Shown here one piece after another: positions 7,201 through 14,080 of a stretch of DNA of 19,893 bases. A model generated the notes under the pieces. That model searched no databases. It was not told the origin of the DNA and saw nothing but the letters and a program-made list of their open reading frames with translations. The stretch spans positions 1 to 19,893 of the forward strand of contig JAKAMO010000047.1 in NCBI GenBank assembly GCA_021812825.1, given 5' to 3'. Position 1 is the stretch's first letter. Each line of letters opens with the position of its first letter. The position numbers and the translations under genes are program-made. This DNA is from a bacterium (GTDB lineage Bacteria > Elusimicrobiota > Elusimicrobia > Elusimicrobiales > UBA9959).

Positions 7201-9987
7201 ATGGTCACCGGCGGAGAGATGCGCGGCACGGCCCAGACCACCCCGGAGAGCTTCGATCCAGACTACCGCAGCTGGAACAATCAGGGCTCGATGAACTCCG
7301 GCAGGATACATCACACTTCCGTACTGACCAAGGACAACGAGGTGATCAACCTCGGCGGCTGGAGCGGCGGCGGCTTCCTGGACACCACCGACGCCATCCC
7401 GTTCAACTTTACTCCAGACATGTCCGGCCTGCCGGCCGAAACGGACCGCCGCCCGACCATCTCCACCGGCACCGCGTACTTCGACCGCGCCGGCTACGCC
7501 ACGCTCCTCAGCAACACCTCCAACTTCCACGGCATAACCGAGGCTTCCGGCGGCGGGTCCGGCCCGATGAACTCCTCCTACAGCAACCCGCGCGTATACA
7601 TGCAGCAGCTGGACAATCCGAGCGGCTTCATCATAGATCTCTCGACCAGGATCTACTCCTCGTACGGAAGCCCCAACTCCAGCTGGGATAAGACCCTTTC
7701 CTCCATCACTATCATTACCCCCAGCCTGCCGGGAGTCATGCCGCACGGCTGGTACAACGTGCGCGTAGCCGCCAACGGTTCCTTCTCCGACGGCTATACC
7801 GTGCAGGTCACTACGCCGCGGCCTAACGGCACTCCGGCCAACGTAGCCGGCACGGTCCTGGGGACCAGCTCCATCACCTGGTCCTGGGACCGGGGCAGCA
7901 TCCCCTTGGGCGGCGCCGACGGCTACAACATCTACGCGGCCAGCAACAGCGTCTTCATAGCCACCGCCTCCTTCAACAACGGCAACCCGGTGACCTACAC
8001 CCAGACGGGCATGGCTCCGAATACCAGGGCCTCCATCATGGTCTCTCCGTTCAACGTGGGCGGGCGCGGTTCGCTCGCCTACTCCGCCACCTACTACACG
8101 CTCGCGGCGGCCCCGGCTTCGCTGAGGATAAACTCCGCCAGCTTCGAGAATGCGGACCTGGAATGGTCGGGCAGCGGGAACTCCGGCCTGACTATCTACG
8201 AGGTCTCCATGTCGCCAGCCAAGAGCCCGCAGTTCTCCGACCCGCTGGCCATCTCCACGCCGGTGCCGTTCAGCGTGAACTACCTCAGCACCTCCACCGT
8301 GATAGGCTCGCTGTCCGCCAACCAGCTCTACGACTTCCGCGTCAGGGCCATGAACGGGTCCGGCCAGCCTACGGTCTTCTCCAACTACGCCTCCACGGTG
8401 ACGGTCAGCGGCGTCAACAACTTCACCGGCCAGGCCCTCAGCAGCTCCACGATCAACTGGTCCTGGGACGAGTCCCTCGGCGCGACCTACTACGAGATCT
8501 ACGACGTGGCCGCCGGCACCGAGACCGCGCCGGTCTTCGTCGGTTCGACCACGGCGAACAACTATTCGCAGACGGGCCTGCTGGCCAACCGCAAATATAT
8601 CTCGGTGGTCAACGCCGTCAACGACACCTCCGGCTTCGGCCCTATACGGGGTCCGATCTCCGGCTCGGTCGGGGTCTACACGCTGACCGTGCAGCCCCTG
8701 CCCGGCGTGCCGAACGTGTTCACCAACATCACGACCGGCACCATCACCGCCAACTGGATAACGAACGGCAACTCCACCTGGACCGTCTACAACGTATACC
8801 TGTCCTCCGCGGCGACGCTGGACATGTCGACCGGGACCATCAACCAGGCCACATATTCAGGTTCGGCCACCTTCGCCACGCTCTCGCCGAACATCCAGTA
8901 CCACTGCACGCTGGTCCCCGTCAACGGGGACGGCATACAGGGCACCGCGATGGACCTTGGCGCCAAGTTCACGCTGGCCAGGGTGCCTGCCAGCCTCACG
9001 CCTGACCAGATCTCCATGTCGGGCATACATCTCACCTGGGACCCGGTGGACAATTCCACGGGGACCATCTACGAGCTTCGCAGCTCCACCAGCGAGCTAT
9101 TCGCGGACCCGGTAACCACTCATATACCGTTCGCCTACTATTACAAGGACACCTCGGCCCTGGTCACCGGACTGCTGACCGCCACCAGCTATTATTTCGA
9201 CGTGGCCGCCCGCAACGGCGAAAGCGTCACCACGGCGCGCAAGCGCGCGGTGGTGGCCTATACCACGGCCGGGCCTTCCGGAGCCCCTTCAGGGTCCGTG
9301 GGCGGCACCAGCGACCCGGCAAAGAGCGCCACGATATCCGGCACCCTTCCGGACAACAGGGCCGTCTCGCTCAGCGTGCCGGCCGGAGCCTTCCCCGCCG
9401 CCACGGCGATCGCCATCTCGTCCTCGGTCAAGAACCCCTGCGGCTATCAGCCCGGCGGCCAGTCGGTGGCGGTGGAGGTCTTCTCCCAGAACGGCGCGCA
9501 GCCGATGGAGCCCGTCACGCTGACCCTCTGGTTCAACAGCGACCCGGGCAAGAACACGATAATCTCCGACCAGGCGAAACTCGTCCTGGCACGCTACAAC
9601 CCCGACTCGGGACAGTGCCTGCCGCTCGAGACCGAGGTCAACGTGGGAGCCCGCACCATCACCGCGACCCTCAACCACTTCAGCCTCTTCCAGCTGATCA
9701 TGCGCACGGCGGCCTCCGGCCTGAGCAACGTGCTGGTCTACCCGAACCCCTTCTACCCCAACCGCGGCCAGGGCTTCGTCACGATAGACCGGATCCCGGC
9801 CAATTCGAAGGTGCGCATCTACACACTTTCCGGCGATAAGGTCTGGGACACCACCGCGGGCAGCACCGGCGTGGTGATCTGGAAGGGCGTCAACAAATCC
9901 GGGAACCTGGTCGCCAGCGGCATCTATCTGGCCGTGATAGATTCCAGCGCCGGGAAGAAAGTCCTGAAGATAGCGGTGGAAAGGTAA
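4207..9987 (+). CDS. Giant secreted Kelch-repeat / fibronectin III protein with FlgD-like C-terminal domain
   Basis: This 1926-residue surface protein has a signal peptide with likely cleavage after PASA at about residue 24. Kelch-type blades follow, each with an HTATLLPDGNVLVAGG-like core. Six lie in a first array (about 29-350, the last degenerate) and eight in a second (about 681-1055), with a beta-rich Ig-like stretch of roughly 370-650 between them. Five fibronectin type III-like modules then repeat every 90-100 residues (starts near 1204, 1302, 1401, 1499 and 1590). After them come a beta domain resembling ZU5-type modules (about 1699-1832) and a final FlgD/T9SS-sorting-like Ig domain (about 1844-1926: VYPNPFYP, VRIYTLSGDKVW, ASGIYLAVI, KVLKIAVER). 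Such proteins act outside the cell in adhesion or glycan binding. No catalytic residues were recognised. The PorV-family gene starts 3 bases after the stop, so the two are almost surely co-transcribed. Confidence 0.85.
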   Translation: MDSRKLQALLLLSAAMLAPRPASAAFTARHSHAVTLLPEGNVLISGGRTGANTATDSVQTYDMATNTYVDWTAGGGGDGGLVVARSSHTATLMSDGRVLIAGGFGSNGQPVPVASSYEICDPKTRSCAAAGVSAKALRGGHTATLLSTGINAGKVLLCGGQSGSAMTTITDTCETFSAGAAVAWAGSMVAPREGHTATLMRGGRVFVSGGRRFSGAWLYEPMNEMYDPAADTWTPVSSLLQGRINHTATVLNNGTVLIAGGYNGNNMLYCQATSANSLEDDCWYLRNLPNTLDQNDGTQGFVDGAEYFDQNGARVAIQEKNYGEMPYRVASQSAVLETDGRARLHGGYGNIFPTFFQYSPSLDATTVIYLTRVGPSSATVNSGTSNISFPLSISLVRPVSGRLTNADIFISGPQDSTSPSFSLENVKFTLSRSTVQADGKAVGTLLGSAYKPGDFSATVSLLNPNGVAQFAPLQVTSGGDTNPTTAITSTLTITGGQVAPTASANVSGSIYTNVSLLLPDIYRGGIEGTATLQSGSIVNDTNKNFVIEFNKTGSAYFIIGAPTSCDPTQQTCEFTGQLTFSGITGKVTNNNALDSYTTFYSPIGVSLVGGEKISLGLQLDFTANQVNILDRAPTYNFDRSSAVVRGMIFSSEYAYSPKDNAWSDLTKTGENPTLSAPVFNHTALYTPAADTPIIGGRNCENAPAADCLRTAWNFQAVAGGGVFIPVYVGADGSTSWPSGPKLTAQRAFHTSTLLPDGNILTCGGSDGSRPLSSCELMNLVLKTSSATASMNMPRANHTATLLPNGNVLVAGGISPLGVAISSAEIFYPDTQRWVPTSSMAYPRQLHTATLMPDGNVLVAGGATSSTYSATAEIYITSTSYWIRVGDMANGRAEHTATLLKNGNVLVTGGVNGFGPTKTTEVFNYTVRTFTPGANLHYARYDHTATLLRDGYVLVAGGSNASDALAYTELYDGSAWTDGPDMNYNRSNHRALLMPNGKVMVTGGEMRGTAQTTPESFDPDYRSWNNQGSMNSGRIHHTSVLTKDNEVINLGGWSGGGFLDTTDAIPFNFTPDMSGLPAETDRRPTISTGTAYFDRAGYATLLSNTSNFHGITEASGGGSGPMNSSYSNPRVYMQQLDNPSGFIIDLSTRIYSSYGSPNSSWDKTLSSITIITPSLPGVMPHGWYNVRVAANGSFSDGYTVQVTTPRPNGTPANVAGTVLGTSSITWSWDRGSIPLGGADGYNIYAASNSVFIATASFNNGNPVTYTQTGMAPNTRASIMVSPFNVGGRGSLAYSATYYTLAAAPASLRINSASFENADLEWSGSGNSGLTIYEVSMSPAKSPQFSDPLAISTPVPFSVNYLSTSTVIGSLSANQLYDFRVRAMNGSGQPTVFSNYASTVTVSGVNNFTGQALSSSTINWSWDESLGATYYEIYDVAAGTETAPVFVGSTTANNYSQTGLLANRKYISVVNAVNDTSGFGPIRGPISGSVGVYTLTVQPLPGVPNVFTNITTGTITANWITNGNSTWTVYNVYLSSAATLDMSTGTINQATYSGSATFATLSPNIQYHCTLVPVNGDGIQGTAMDLGAKFTLARVPASLTPDQISMSGIHLTWDPVDNSTGTIYELRSSTSELFADPVTTHIPFAYYYKDTSALVTGLLTATSYYFDVAARNGESVTTARKRAVVAYTTAGPSGAPSGSVGGTSDPAKSATISGTLPDNRAVSLSVPAGAFPAATAIAISSSVKNPCGYQPGGQSVAVEVFSQNGAQPMEPVTLTLWFNSDPGKNTIISDQAKLVLARYNPDSGQCLPLETEVNVGARTITATLNHFSLFQLIMRTAASGLSNVLVYPNPFYPNRGQGFVTIDRIPANSKVRIYTLSGDKVWDTTAGSTGVVIWKGVNKSGNLVASGIYLAVIDSSAGKKVLKIAVER

Positions 9988-9990
9988 GCT

Positions 9991-11034
9991 ATGAGAACGC
10001 TCCACGCCATCAGAACGCTCTCCGCCCTGGCCCTGCTGCTGGCCTCGGCCGCCGCGCCGCTGCGCGCCCTGGAGGACCCCCGCTACTTCTCCAAGAAGGC
10101 GGTCGGCACCACTACGGCGGACTTTCTCAATCTCTCCGTGGGAGCCAGGGCGGCCGCCATGGCCGGCGCCTATACCGCGGTCAGCGAGGAGGCCTCCGCC
10201 GTCTACTGGAACCCGGCCGGCCTGGTGCAGATACCCAAGCTCTCCGCGGTCTTCATGCGCGCGCAGTACCTGGAGGACATCAGCTACCAGTACGCGGCCT
10301 ACGCGCACCGCCTCTCCTACGATTCCGTGCTGGCCGGTTCGGTCATGCTGACCGACATAGGCTCGATAACCGAGACCGACATCTCCGGCAACACGCTGGG
10401 CAGCTTCACCCCGAAGGACCAGGTCTTCACCCTCTCCTACAGCAAGGCCATCCTGGAATTCTCCGACAAGGACATAGACGTCTCGGTCGGCGTCTCGGCC
10501 AAGTACCTGCGCTCGCAGATCGTCCATTCCGCGAAGGCCTACGCCGGGGACATCGGCGTGATGACGTACAACTTCTCCGACATTCCGTACCGCCTGGCCG
10601 TTACGGCCACGAACATGGGCGGCGGCCTTTCGTTCGACCAGGAGTCCAACCCGATACCGCTGACCTTCAAGCTGGGCGCGGCGGTAAACCCGTTCCGCAA
10701 CTTCCTGGTGGCCACGGATTTCGTGATGCCGAAGCACAATTCGCCCAGCATGCGCCTGGGCGCGGAGCTGGCCACTACTCCCAACGAGCTCACCCGCCTG
10801 TGCGTGCGCGCGGGCCTCGACAGCCAGCGCCTGCGCGACAGCCTCGGCGGCTTCACGATGGGCGTCGGCGCCACGCTGCACTTCTTCAGCCTGGACTACG
10901 CGTTCGTGCCGATGGGCGAACTCGGCTCCACGCACAGGATCTCGCTCACCTTCGACTTCCCGTTCCGCAGCCCCATCTTCCAGCGGCGCGACCGGACCAT
11001 CTTCACGAAGATGAAGGGCATCTCGTTCAAATAG
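9991..11034 (+). CDS. PorV/PorQ (UPF0164) family outer-membrane beta-barrel protein
   Basis: The 347-residue protein has a signal peptide (cleavage likely after LRALA-type residues near 26). It then shows the family hallmark FLNLSVGARAAAMAGAYTAV followed by EEASAVYWNPAGL. This resembles the start of PorV/PorQ and of FadL-like barrels in which N-terminal residues enter the barrel. Alternating hydrophobic strands run to the end (for example GFTMGVGATLHFFSLDYAFVP and HRISLTFDFPF). In type IX secretion, PorV carries substrates with C-terminal sorting domains to the sortase. In other phyla the role of this family is less clear. Its position directly behind a giant protein with a FlgD-like C-terminal domain suggests it helps export or anchor that protein. 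Core type IX genes are not in the window. AAGG lies just upstream of the ATG. A terminator follows at 11054. Confidence 0.82.
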   Translation: MRTLHAIRTLSALALLLASAAAPLRALEDPRYFSKKAVGTTTADFLNLSVGARAAAMAGAYTAVSEEASAVYWNPAGLVQIPKLSAVFMRAQYLEDISYQYAAYAHRLSYDSVLAGSVMLTDIGSITETDISGNTLGSFTPKDQVFTLSYSKAILEFSDKDIDVSVGVSAKYLRSQIVHSAKAYAGDIGVMTYNFSDIPYRLAVTATNMGGGLSFDQESNPIPLTFKLGAAVNPFRNFLVATDFVMPKHNSPSMRLGAELATTPNELTRLCVRAGLDSQRLRDSLGGFTMGVGATLHFFSLDYAFVPMGELGSTHRISLTFDFPFRSPIFQRRDRTIFTKMKGISFK

Positions 11035-11053
11035 AGCGGTCTTGCCTTGACGT

Positions 11054-11082
11054 AAAAAGGGGCCTGGAACGGCCCCTTTTTT
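11054..11082 (+). terminator. Rho-independent terminator after the Kelch/PorV unit
   Basis: The stem AAAAAGGGGCC (11054-11064) / GGCCCCTTTTT (11071-11081) has loop TGGAAC and a six-T run to 11082. The A and T runs make it potentially active in both directions. It lies 20 bases after the PorV stop. Confidence 0.92.
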
Positions 11083-11097
11083 CCGGCTTCCCGGCCG

Positions 11098-11126
11098 TTG
11101 ACACGCCGGGGCGAATAATATAGATT
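11098..11126 (+). promoter_or_regulatory. Sigma-70-type promoter for the speD unit
   Basis: A consensus -35 TTGACA (11098-11103) is followed at a 17-base spacing by TAGATT (11121-11126). The predicted start is near 11133, about 11 bases before the speD ATG. With the terminator just upstream, this marks the start of a new transcription unit. Confidence 0.75.
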
Positions 11127-11143
11127 ATTAAACCGGAAAAACC

Positions 11144-11497
11144 ATGAAGGCGCTAGGACAGCATCTCGTACTGGAACTCTACGGCTGCAACGCCGGGGTG
11201 ATCTCGTCGGTCCCGAACGTGCAGGAGGCGATGGTAAAGGCGGCCAGGGCGGCCGACGCCACCATCATAGATTCCATCTTCCACCATTTCAAGCCTCACG
11301 GCGTTTCCGGGGTAGTCGTCATAGCCGAATCCCATTTCGCCATACATACCTGGCCCGAGCACGCCTACGCCTCCGTGGACCTCTACACCTGCGGCGCCAA
11401 GACCAGGCCCTGGGAGGCCTTCAAGGTACTTAAGAAGCTCTTCAAGGCCTCGCACTTCAGCGTGATGAAGCTGGAAAGGGGGCTGCTGCCGGGCTAG
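11144..11497 (+). CDS. speD: S-adenosylmethionine decarboxylase proenzyme (prokaryotic class 1B type)
   Basis: The 117-residue proenzyme cuts itself to create a pyruvoyl cofactor and decarboxylates S-adenosylmethionine, supplying the aminopropyl donor for spermidine synthesis. The small size is typical of the short bacterial/archaeal form. The cleavage site is Glu62-Ser63 in VIAESHFAIHTWPE; Ser63 becomes the pyruvoyl group. His68 is the conserved processing residue, and Cys83 in DLYTCG is the conserved catalytic cysteine. GQHLVLELYGC at the N-terminus matches the family start. The aminopropyltransferase gene follows after 56 bases under the same promoter. Regulation by polyamines is common in this pathway, but no such element is visible here. 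Confidence 0.95.
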   Translation: MKALGQHLVLELYGCNAGVISSVPNVQEAMVKAARAADATIIDSIFHHFKPHGVSGVVVIAESHFAIHTWPEHAYASVDLYTCGAKTRPWEAFKVLKKLFKASHFSVMKLERGLLPG

Positions 11498-11553
11498 GCC
11501 GTCCGAGGAGCCAGCTCCTGATACTGCCCATAGTCTAGCCAGGCGCCACCGCC

Positions 11554-12522
11554 ATGAAGGAAAAGTTCGACTGGATAAAGGCCTCCGGCCGCGTGCTCCC
11601 GAAAGGGAAATGGTTCGTGGAGTTCTTCACTCCCGGCGAGCTGCACGCGCACCGTTCGCTCGAGGTGCTGGAGACCTCCTCCACCGCTTTCCAGGACGCC
11701 GCCCTGATCAGGACCCACACCTTCGGCAAGGTGCTGGTGCTGGACGGGGAGACGCAGTCCAGCGAGTACGACGAGGCCTTCTACCACGAGTCGCTGGTCT
11801 ACCCCGCCCTGCTGGCCAGCAGGGCGCCGAGGACGGCGCTGATACTCGGCGGGGGGGAAGGGGCCACCGCGAGGGACATACTCAACGACCGCGGCATGCG
11901 CATGGTGGTCATGGCGGACATCGACTACAATATCCTCCGCTTCGCCGCGAAGCACCTGACGCCATGGCACCGGGGTTCGTTCTCCGACCCGCGCCTGCGC
12001 CTGCTGGCGCAGGACGCCAGGAAGTACGTGCAGTCGACCTCGACGAAGTTCGACCTGATCTATTCCGACCTCCCCAGCCCGGTGGAGGGCGGCCCCGCGG
12101 TAGCGCTCTACACGCTGGAGTTCTACCGCCGCCTCAAGAGGATACTGAAGCCGGGCGGCGTCTTCACAGTGCAGGCCGGGCCCGGCACCCCGCTGCAGTT
12201 CGAGCTGCACCCGGCCATAAAGAACACTCTCGCGAAGGTCTTCCGCCACGTCGGGAGCTATTCCACCTTCGTGCCCTCTTACGACATGCCCTGGACCTTC
12301 CTCTACTGCACCGACGATGCGTCCAAGGCCCCCGCCAGACTCTCGGCCGCGGCGCTCGACAGGGCGGCGGCGGCGCGCCTGCGCAAACCCCTCAGATTCT
12401 CGGACGGAGAGACCATAACCGGGGCCTTCAGCCTGCCCAGGTACTACAGGGACAGGATCAAGGCCAGCCGGGCTGTGATAACGGAAGCGCGGCCGGTGTT
12501 CTTCAGCACCTCGCAGCGCTGA
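11554..12522 (+). CDS. speE: Aminopropyltransferase, spermidine/thermospermine synthase-like
   Basis: This 322-residue cytoplasmic enzyme is predicted to move the aminopropyl group from decarboxylated AdoMet (made by SpeD upstream) to a polyamine. The N-terminal beta domain, FGKVLVLDGETQSSEYDEAFYHE (about 57-79), is typical. The donor-binding loop reads GGGEGATARDIL (99-110); the E-G-A form resembles thermospermine/agmatine-type enzymes more than the GGGDGG of standard spermidine synthases. The active-site loop is SDLPSPVEGGPAVALYT (171-187). Asp172 matches the catalytic aspartate, but the second conserved aspartate (of T-D-P) is Ser175, and EGG is again like ACL5-type enzymes. PSYDMPWTFLYCTDD (about 246-260) is the family's closing motif. 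About 30 extra C-terminal residues end with ARPVFFSTSQR. The acceptor is uncertain; the gene symbol is by family and position. No clear Shine-Dalgarno precedes the ATG. Confidence 0.85.
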   Translation: MKEKFDWIKASGRVLPKGKWFVEFFTPGELHAHRSLEVLETSSTAFQDAALIRTHTFGKVLVLDGETQSSEYDEAFYHESLVYPALLASRAPRTALILGGGEGATARDILNDRGMRMVVMADIDYNILRFAAKHLTPWHRGSFSDPRLRLLAQDARKYVQSTSTKFDLIYSDLPSPVEGGPAVALYTLEFYRRLKRILKPGGVFTVQAGPGTPLQFELHPAIKNTLAKVFRHVGSYSTFVPSYDMPWTFLYCTDDASKAPARLSAAALDRAAAARLRKPLRFSDGETITGAFSLPRYYRDRIKASRAVITEARPVFFSTSQR

Positions 12523-12559
12523 GACCGGACCACTAAGCAGGCAGCGACGGAGAATCGAT

Positions 12560-13042
12560 ATGAAAAAAACCAAGAAAGCTGAGAAAAAGGCGCCGGCGAA
12601 GAAGCCGGCCGCGAAGAAGCCGGCGGCTAAGAAGGCCGCCCCCAAGGCCAAGGCGCGCCCAACGGCGGCCAAAGCCCAGCCGGCCGCGGAGGCGCTGACG
12701 CGCCAGGAGCTGGCCGAGATAGCGACCTCGCTGAGCGAAATGAAGGCCGACATCTCCAAGAACGTCGAGGACAAAAAGAACATGGACCTCCTTGAACCGG
12801 AAGTAGGGGACTCCATAGACCAAGCCAGCCAGAGCCTGGACAAGGAGATACTCTTCGAGCTGTCCGACAACGAACGCCGCATCCTGCGCGACATAGACGC
12901 GGCGCTCAGGAAGATGGAAAAGGGCACCTACGGACTCTGCGAGCACTGCAAGAAGCCGATACAGAAGAAGCGCATAAAGGCGCTGCCTTCCGCGAGGTAC
13001 TGCATGACCTGCCAGAGCGGCTCCGAGAAGAGCGGCGCCTGA
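12560..13042 (+). CDS. DksA/TraR-type zinc-finger protein with Lys/Ala-rich N-terminal tail
   Basis: The protein has 160 residues. The first about 45 are a low-complexity tail of Lys, Ala and Pro with repeated KKPAA units, resembling the basic tails of histone H1-like and other nucleoid proteins. The rest is a DksA/TraR module: a helical hairpin (about 46-120, including GDSIDQASQSLDKEILFEL) and a C4 zinc finger, YGLCEHCKKPI and then YCMTCQ (CxxC-x17-CxxC), near the end. Family members bind the RNA polymerase secondary channel and change initiation, often with ppGpp. The acidic tip of the classical DksA coiled coil (DxxDxA) is not obvious here, so its effect on polymerase is uncertain. It starts 37 bases after the aminopropyltransferase stop, with GGAG upstream of the ATG, and is closed by a terminator, so it is likely the last gene of the polyamine unit. 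Confidence 0.88.
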   Translation: MKKTKKAEKKAPAKKPAAKKPAAKKAAPKAKARPTAAKAQPAAEALTRQELAEIATSLSEMKADISKNVEDKKNMDLLEPEVGDSIDQASQSLDKEILFELSDNERRILRDIDAALRKMEKGTYGLCEHCKKPIQKKRIKALPSARYCMTCQSGSEKSGA

Positions 13043-13058
13043 AGCCGGACCGGCCAAT

Positions 13059-13089
13059 AAAAAAGCCCCGCGGAAGCGGGGCTTTTTTT
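13059..13089. terminator. Bidirectional terminator between convergent genes
   Basis: AAAAAAGCCCCGC (13059-13071) pairs with GCGGGGCTTTTTT (13076-13088) around a GGAA tetraloop. The T-run (13083-13089) serves the plus-strand DksA-type gene and the A-run (13059-13064) serves the minus-strand RDD gene that ends at 13105. Confidence 0.93.
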
Positions 13090-13104
13090 GCTCCGGAAGC
13101 GCGG

Positions 13105-13998
13105 CTACGGCATTATGCCGGGAGGCGGAGGGGCGTCCACCTTGGAGACCACCTTCACGTCGCTCTTGCGCCAGTTCCGGGCCTTTGCCGTGATGATGAA
13201 GCGCCTGCCGTTCGATGAGATGACCAGCGAATCCGGCGAGAGGTTCTGATAGAGCTCCGCCCGCACCGCGTTGACGTTGCCGGTCAGGTCGGCGAGACGC
13301 CCCAGGTCCTCGGTATAGCGGCCGTTCTGCTTCATGTAGATATGTTCGAGCATAGCCAGCTTCGAGACGGTCGTCTGCGCCGCGCGTATCTGCTTCATCT
13401 CCGCAGGGGTGACCTTCAGCAGCGTGCTGTTCAGCCAGGTGCCCAGCAGGATGACCAGCAGCCCCCAGGAAAAGGCCAGGACCAGCCCCTCTCCTAGGTC
13501 GCCGCGAGGCTTGATGCTTACGACCCTGCTGCCGGCCACGTAATCGTGCAGCGCCCTCTTGTCCCTGGTGAACAGCGCCATCAGGTAGCCTATGTTGAAA
13601 AGTGCGGAGCTGAGGAAATAGGCGCAGGCCCGGACCAGCGCCCTGAAGAAAGGAAGGTCCGAGCCGTCCGCGGCCCTCACCCTGATGTTCAGCAGGTATT
13701 TGCCCAGCGTGGCCCTGCCGCCGCTGGAGAAGACGGCCTCGTAGACTATGTACAGGCCCATCCAGAGGAACTTCCAGAGCCACTCGTTGCCGCGGGTGTA
13801 GGGGAAAAGGCCGGCCCTGACGGCCATCTTCAGCGTTATGAAGGTGATAAGGACGAACGGCAGCGCGTCGATGACATAGGCCACGAAGCGTTCGTTGAAC
13901 CCGGCCGGCGCCGGGCCGCTCTCGGCCGGGGCCTGAACCTCCTCCTCCGCGCCCGGGATGGGGGGAAGCGGCTTGAACTCGAAGTCCTTGTATTCCAT
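13105..13998 (-). CDS. RDD-family membrane protein with pilin-like C-terminal domain
   Basis: With the ATG at 13998 the protein has 297 residues. A TTG seven codons upstream is possible, but GGAGAG (plus-strand 14008-14013) is spaced nine bases from the ATG and supports it. After a Pro/Glu-rich cytoplasmic leader (1-32) comes an RDD domain (33-165): ERFVAYVIDALPFVL, a second hydrophobic helix, GGRATLGKYLLNIRV, FFRALVRACAYFLSSALFNIGYLMALF and KRALHDYVAGSRVV. RDD proteins are small membrane proteins, some tied to ion transport, mostly uncharacterised. A further membrane helix (about 171-189) is followed by about 100 soluble residues with AMLEHIYMKQNGRYTEDLGRL and FIITAKARN, resembling the exposed part of type IV pilin-like/pseudopilin proteins. 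This fusion is unusual. A promoter with a perfect TATAAT lies upstream. Confidence 0.83.
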   Translation of the reverse strand: MEYKDFEFKPLPPIPGAEEEVQAPAESGPAPAGFNERFVAYVIDALPFVLITFITLKMAVRAGLFPYTRGNEWLWKFLWMGLYIVYEAVFSSGGRATLGKYLLNIRVRAADGSDLPFFRALVRACAYFLSSALFNIGYLMALFTRDKRALHDYVAGSRVVSIKPRGDLGEGLVLAFSWGLLVILLGTWLNSTLLKVTPAEMKQIRAAQTTVSKLAMLEHIYMKQNGRYTEDLGRLADLTGNVNAVRAELYQNLSPDSLVISSNGRRFIITAKARNWRKSDVKVVSKVDAPPPPGIMP

Positions 13999-14051
13999 TC
14001 TGGGTAGCTCTCCGGTCAAAGGCGTTCTGCCGCTGACAGCGGCCTGCCATT

Positions 14052-14080
14052 ATTATATATAAACTTACCACCCGTTTGAA
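14052..14080 (-). promoter_or_regulatory. Sigma-70-type promoter of the RDD gene
   Basis: On the minus strand, TTCAAA (plus 14075-14080) and a perfect TATAAT (plus 14052-14057) are 17 bases apart. Transcription would start near 14046 and give a leader of about 48 bases carrying the GGAGAG ribosome-binding site. The -35 overlaps that of the divergent promoter. Confidence 0.68.

Noticed and set aside
4234..7746. Several long minus-strand and alternative-frame open readings inside the Kelch gene (up to 464 codons)
   Set aside because: They are GC-rich shadow frames of a clearly coding gene. Their peptides are low-complexity, lack domains, and would contradict the intact plus-strand Kelch and FN3 pattern.
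9289..10935. 548-codon minus-strand open frame across the Kelch end and the PorV-like gene
   Set aside because: It is antisense to two well-supported genes, its composition (Arg, Gly, Val, His rich) is typical of reverse-frame translation, and no family is recognisable.
11506..11519. AGGAGC-CA-GCTCCT inverted repeat between speD and speE as a regulatory hairpin
   Set aside because: A two-base loop is too tight for the full stem, there is no T-run, and such short repeats are expected by chance in GC-rich DNA.
12533..14071. 512-codon minus-strand frame spanning the DksA-type gene and the RDD gene
   Set aside because: It crosses the bidirectional terminator and is out of frame with the RDD domain, which has clear motifs in its own frame.
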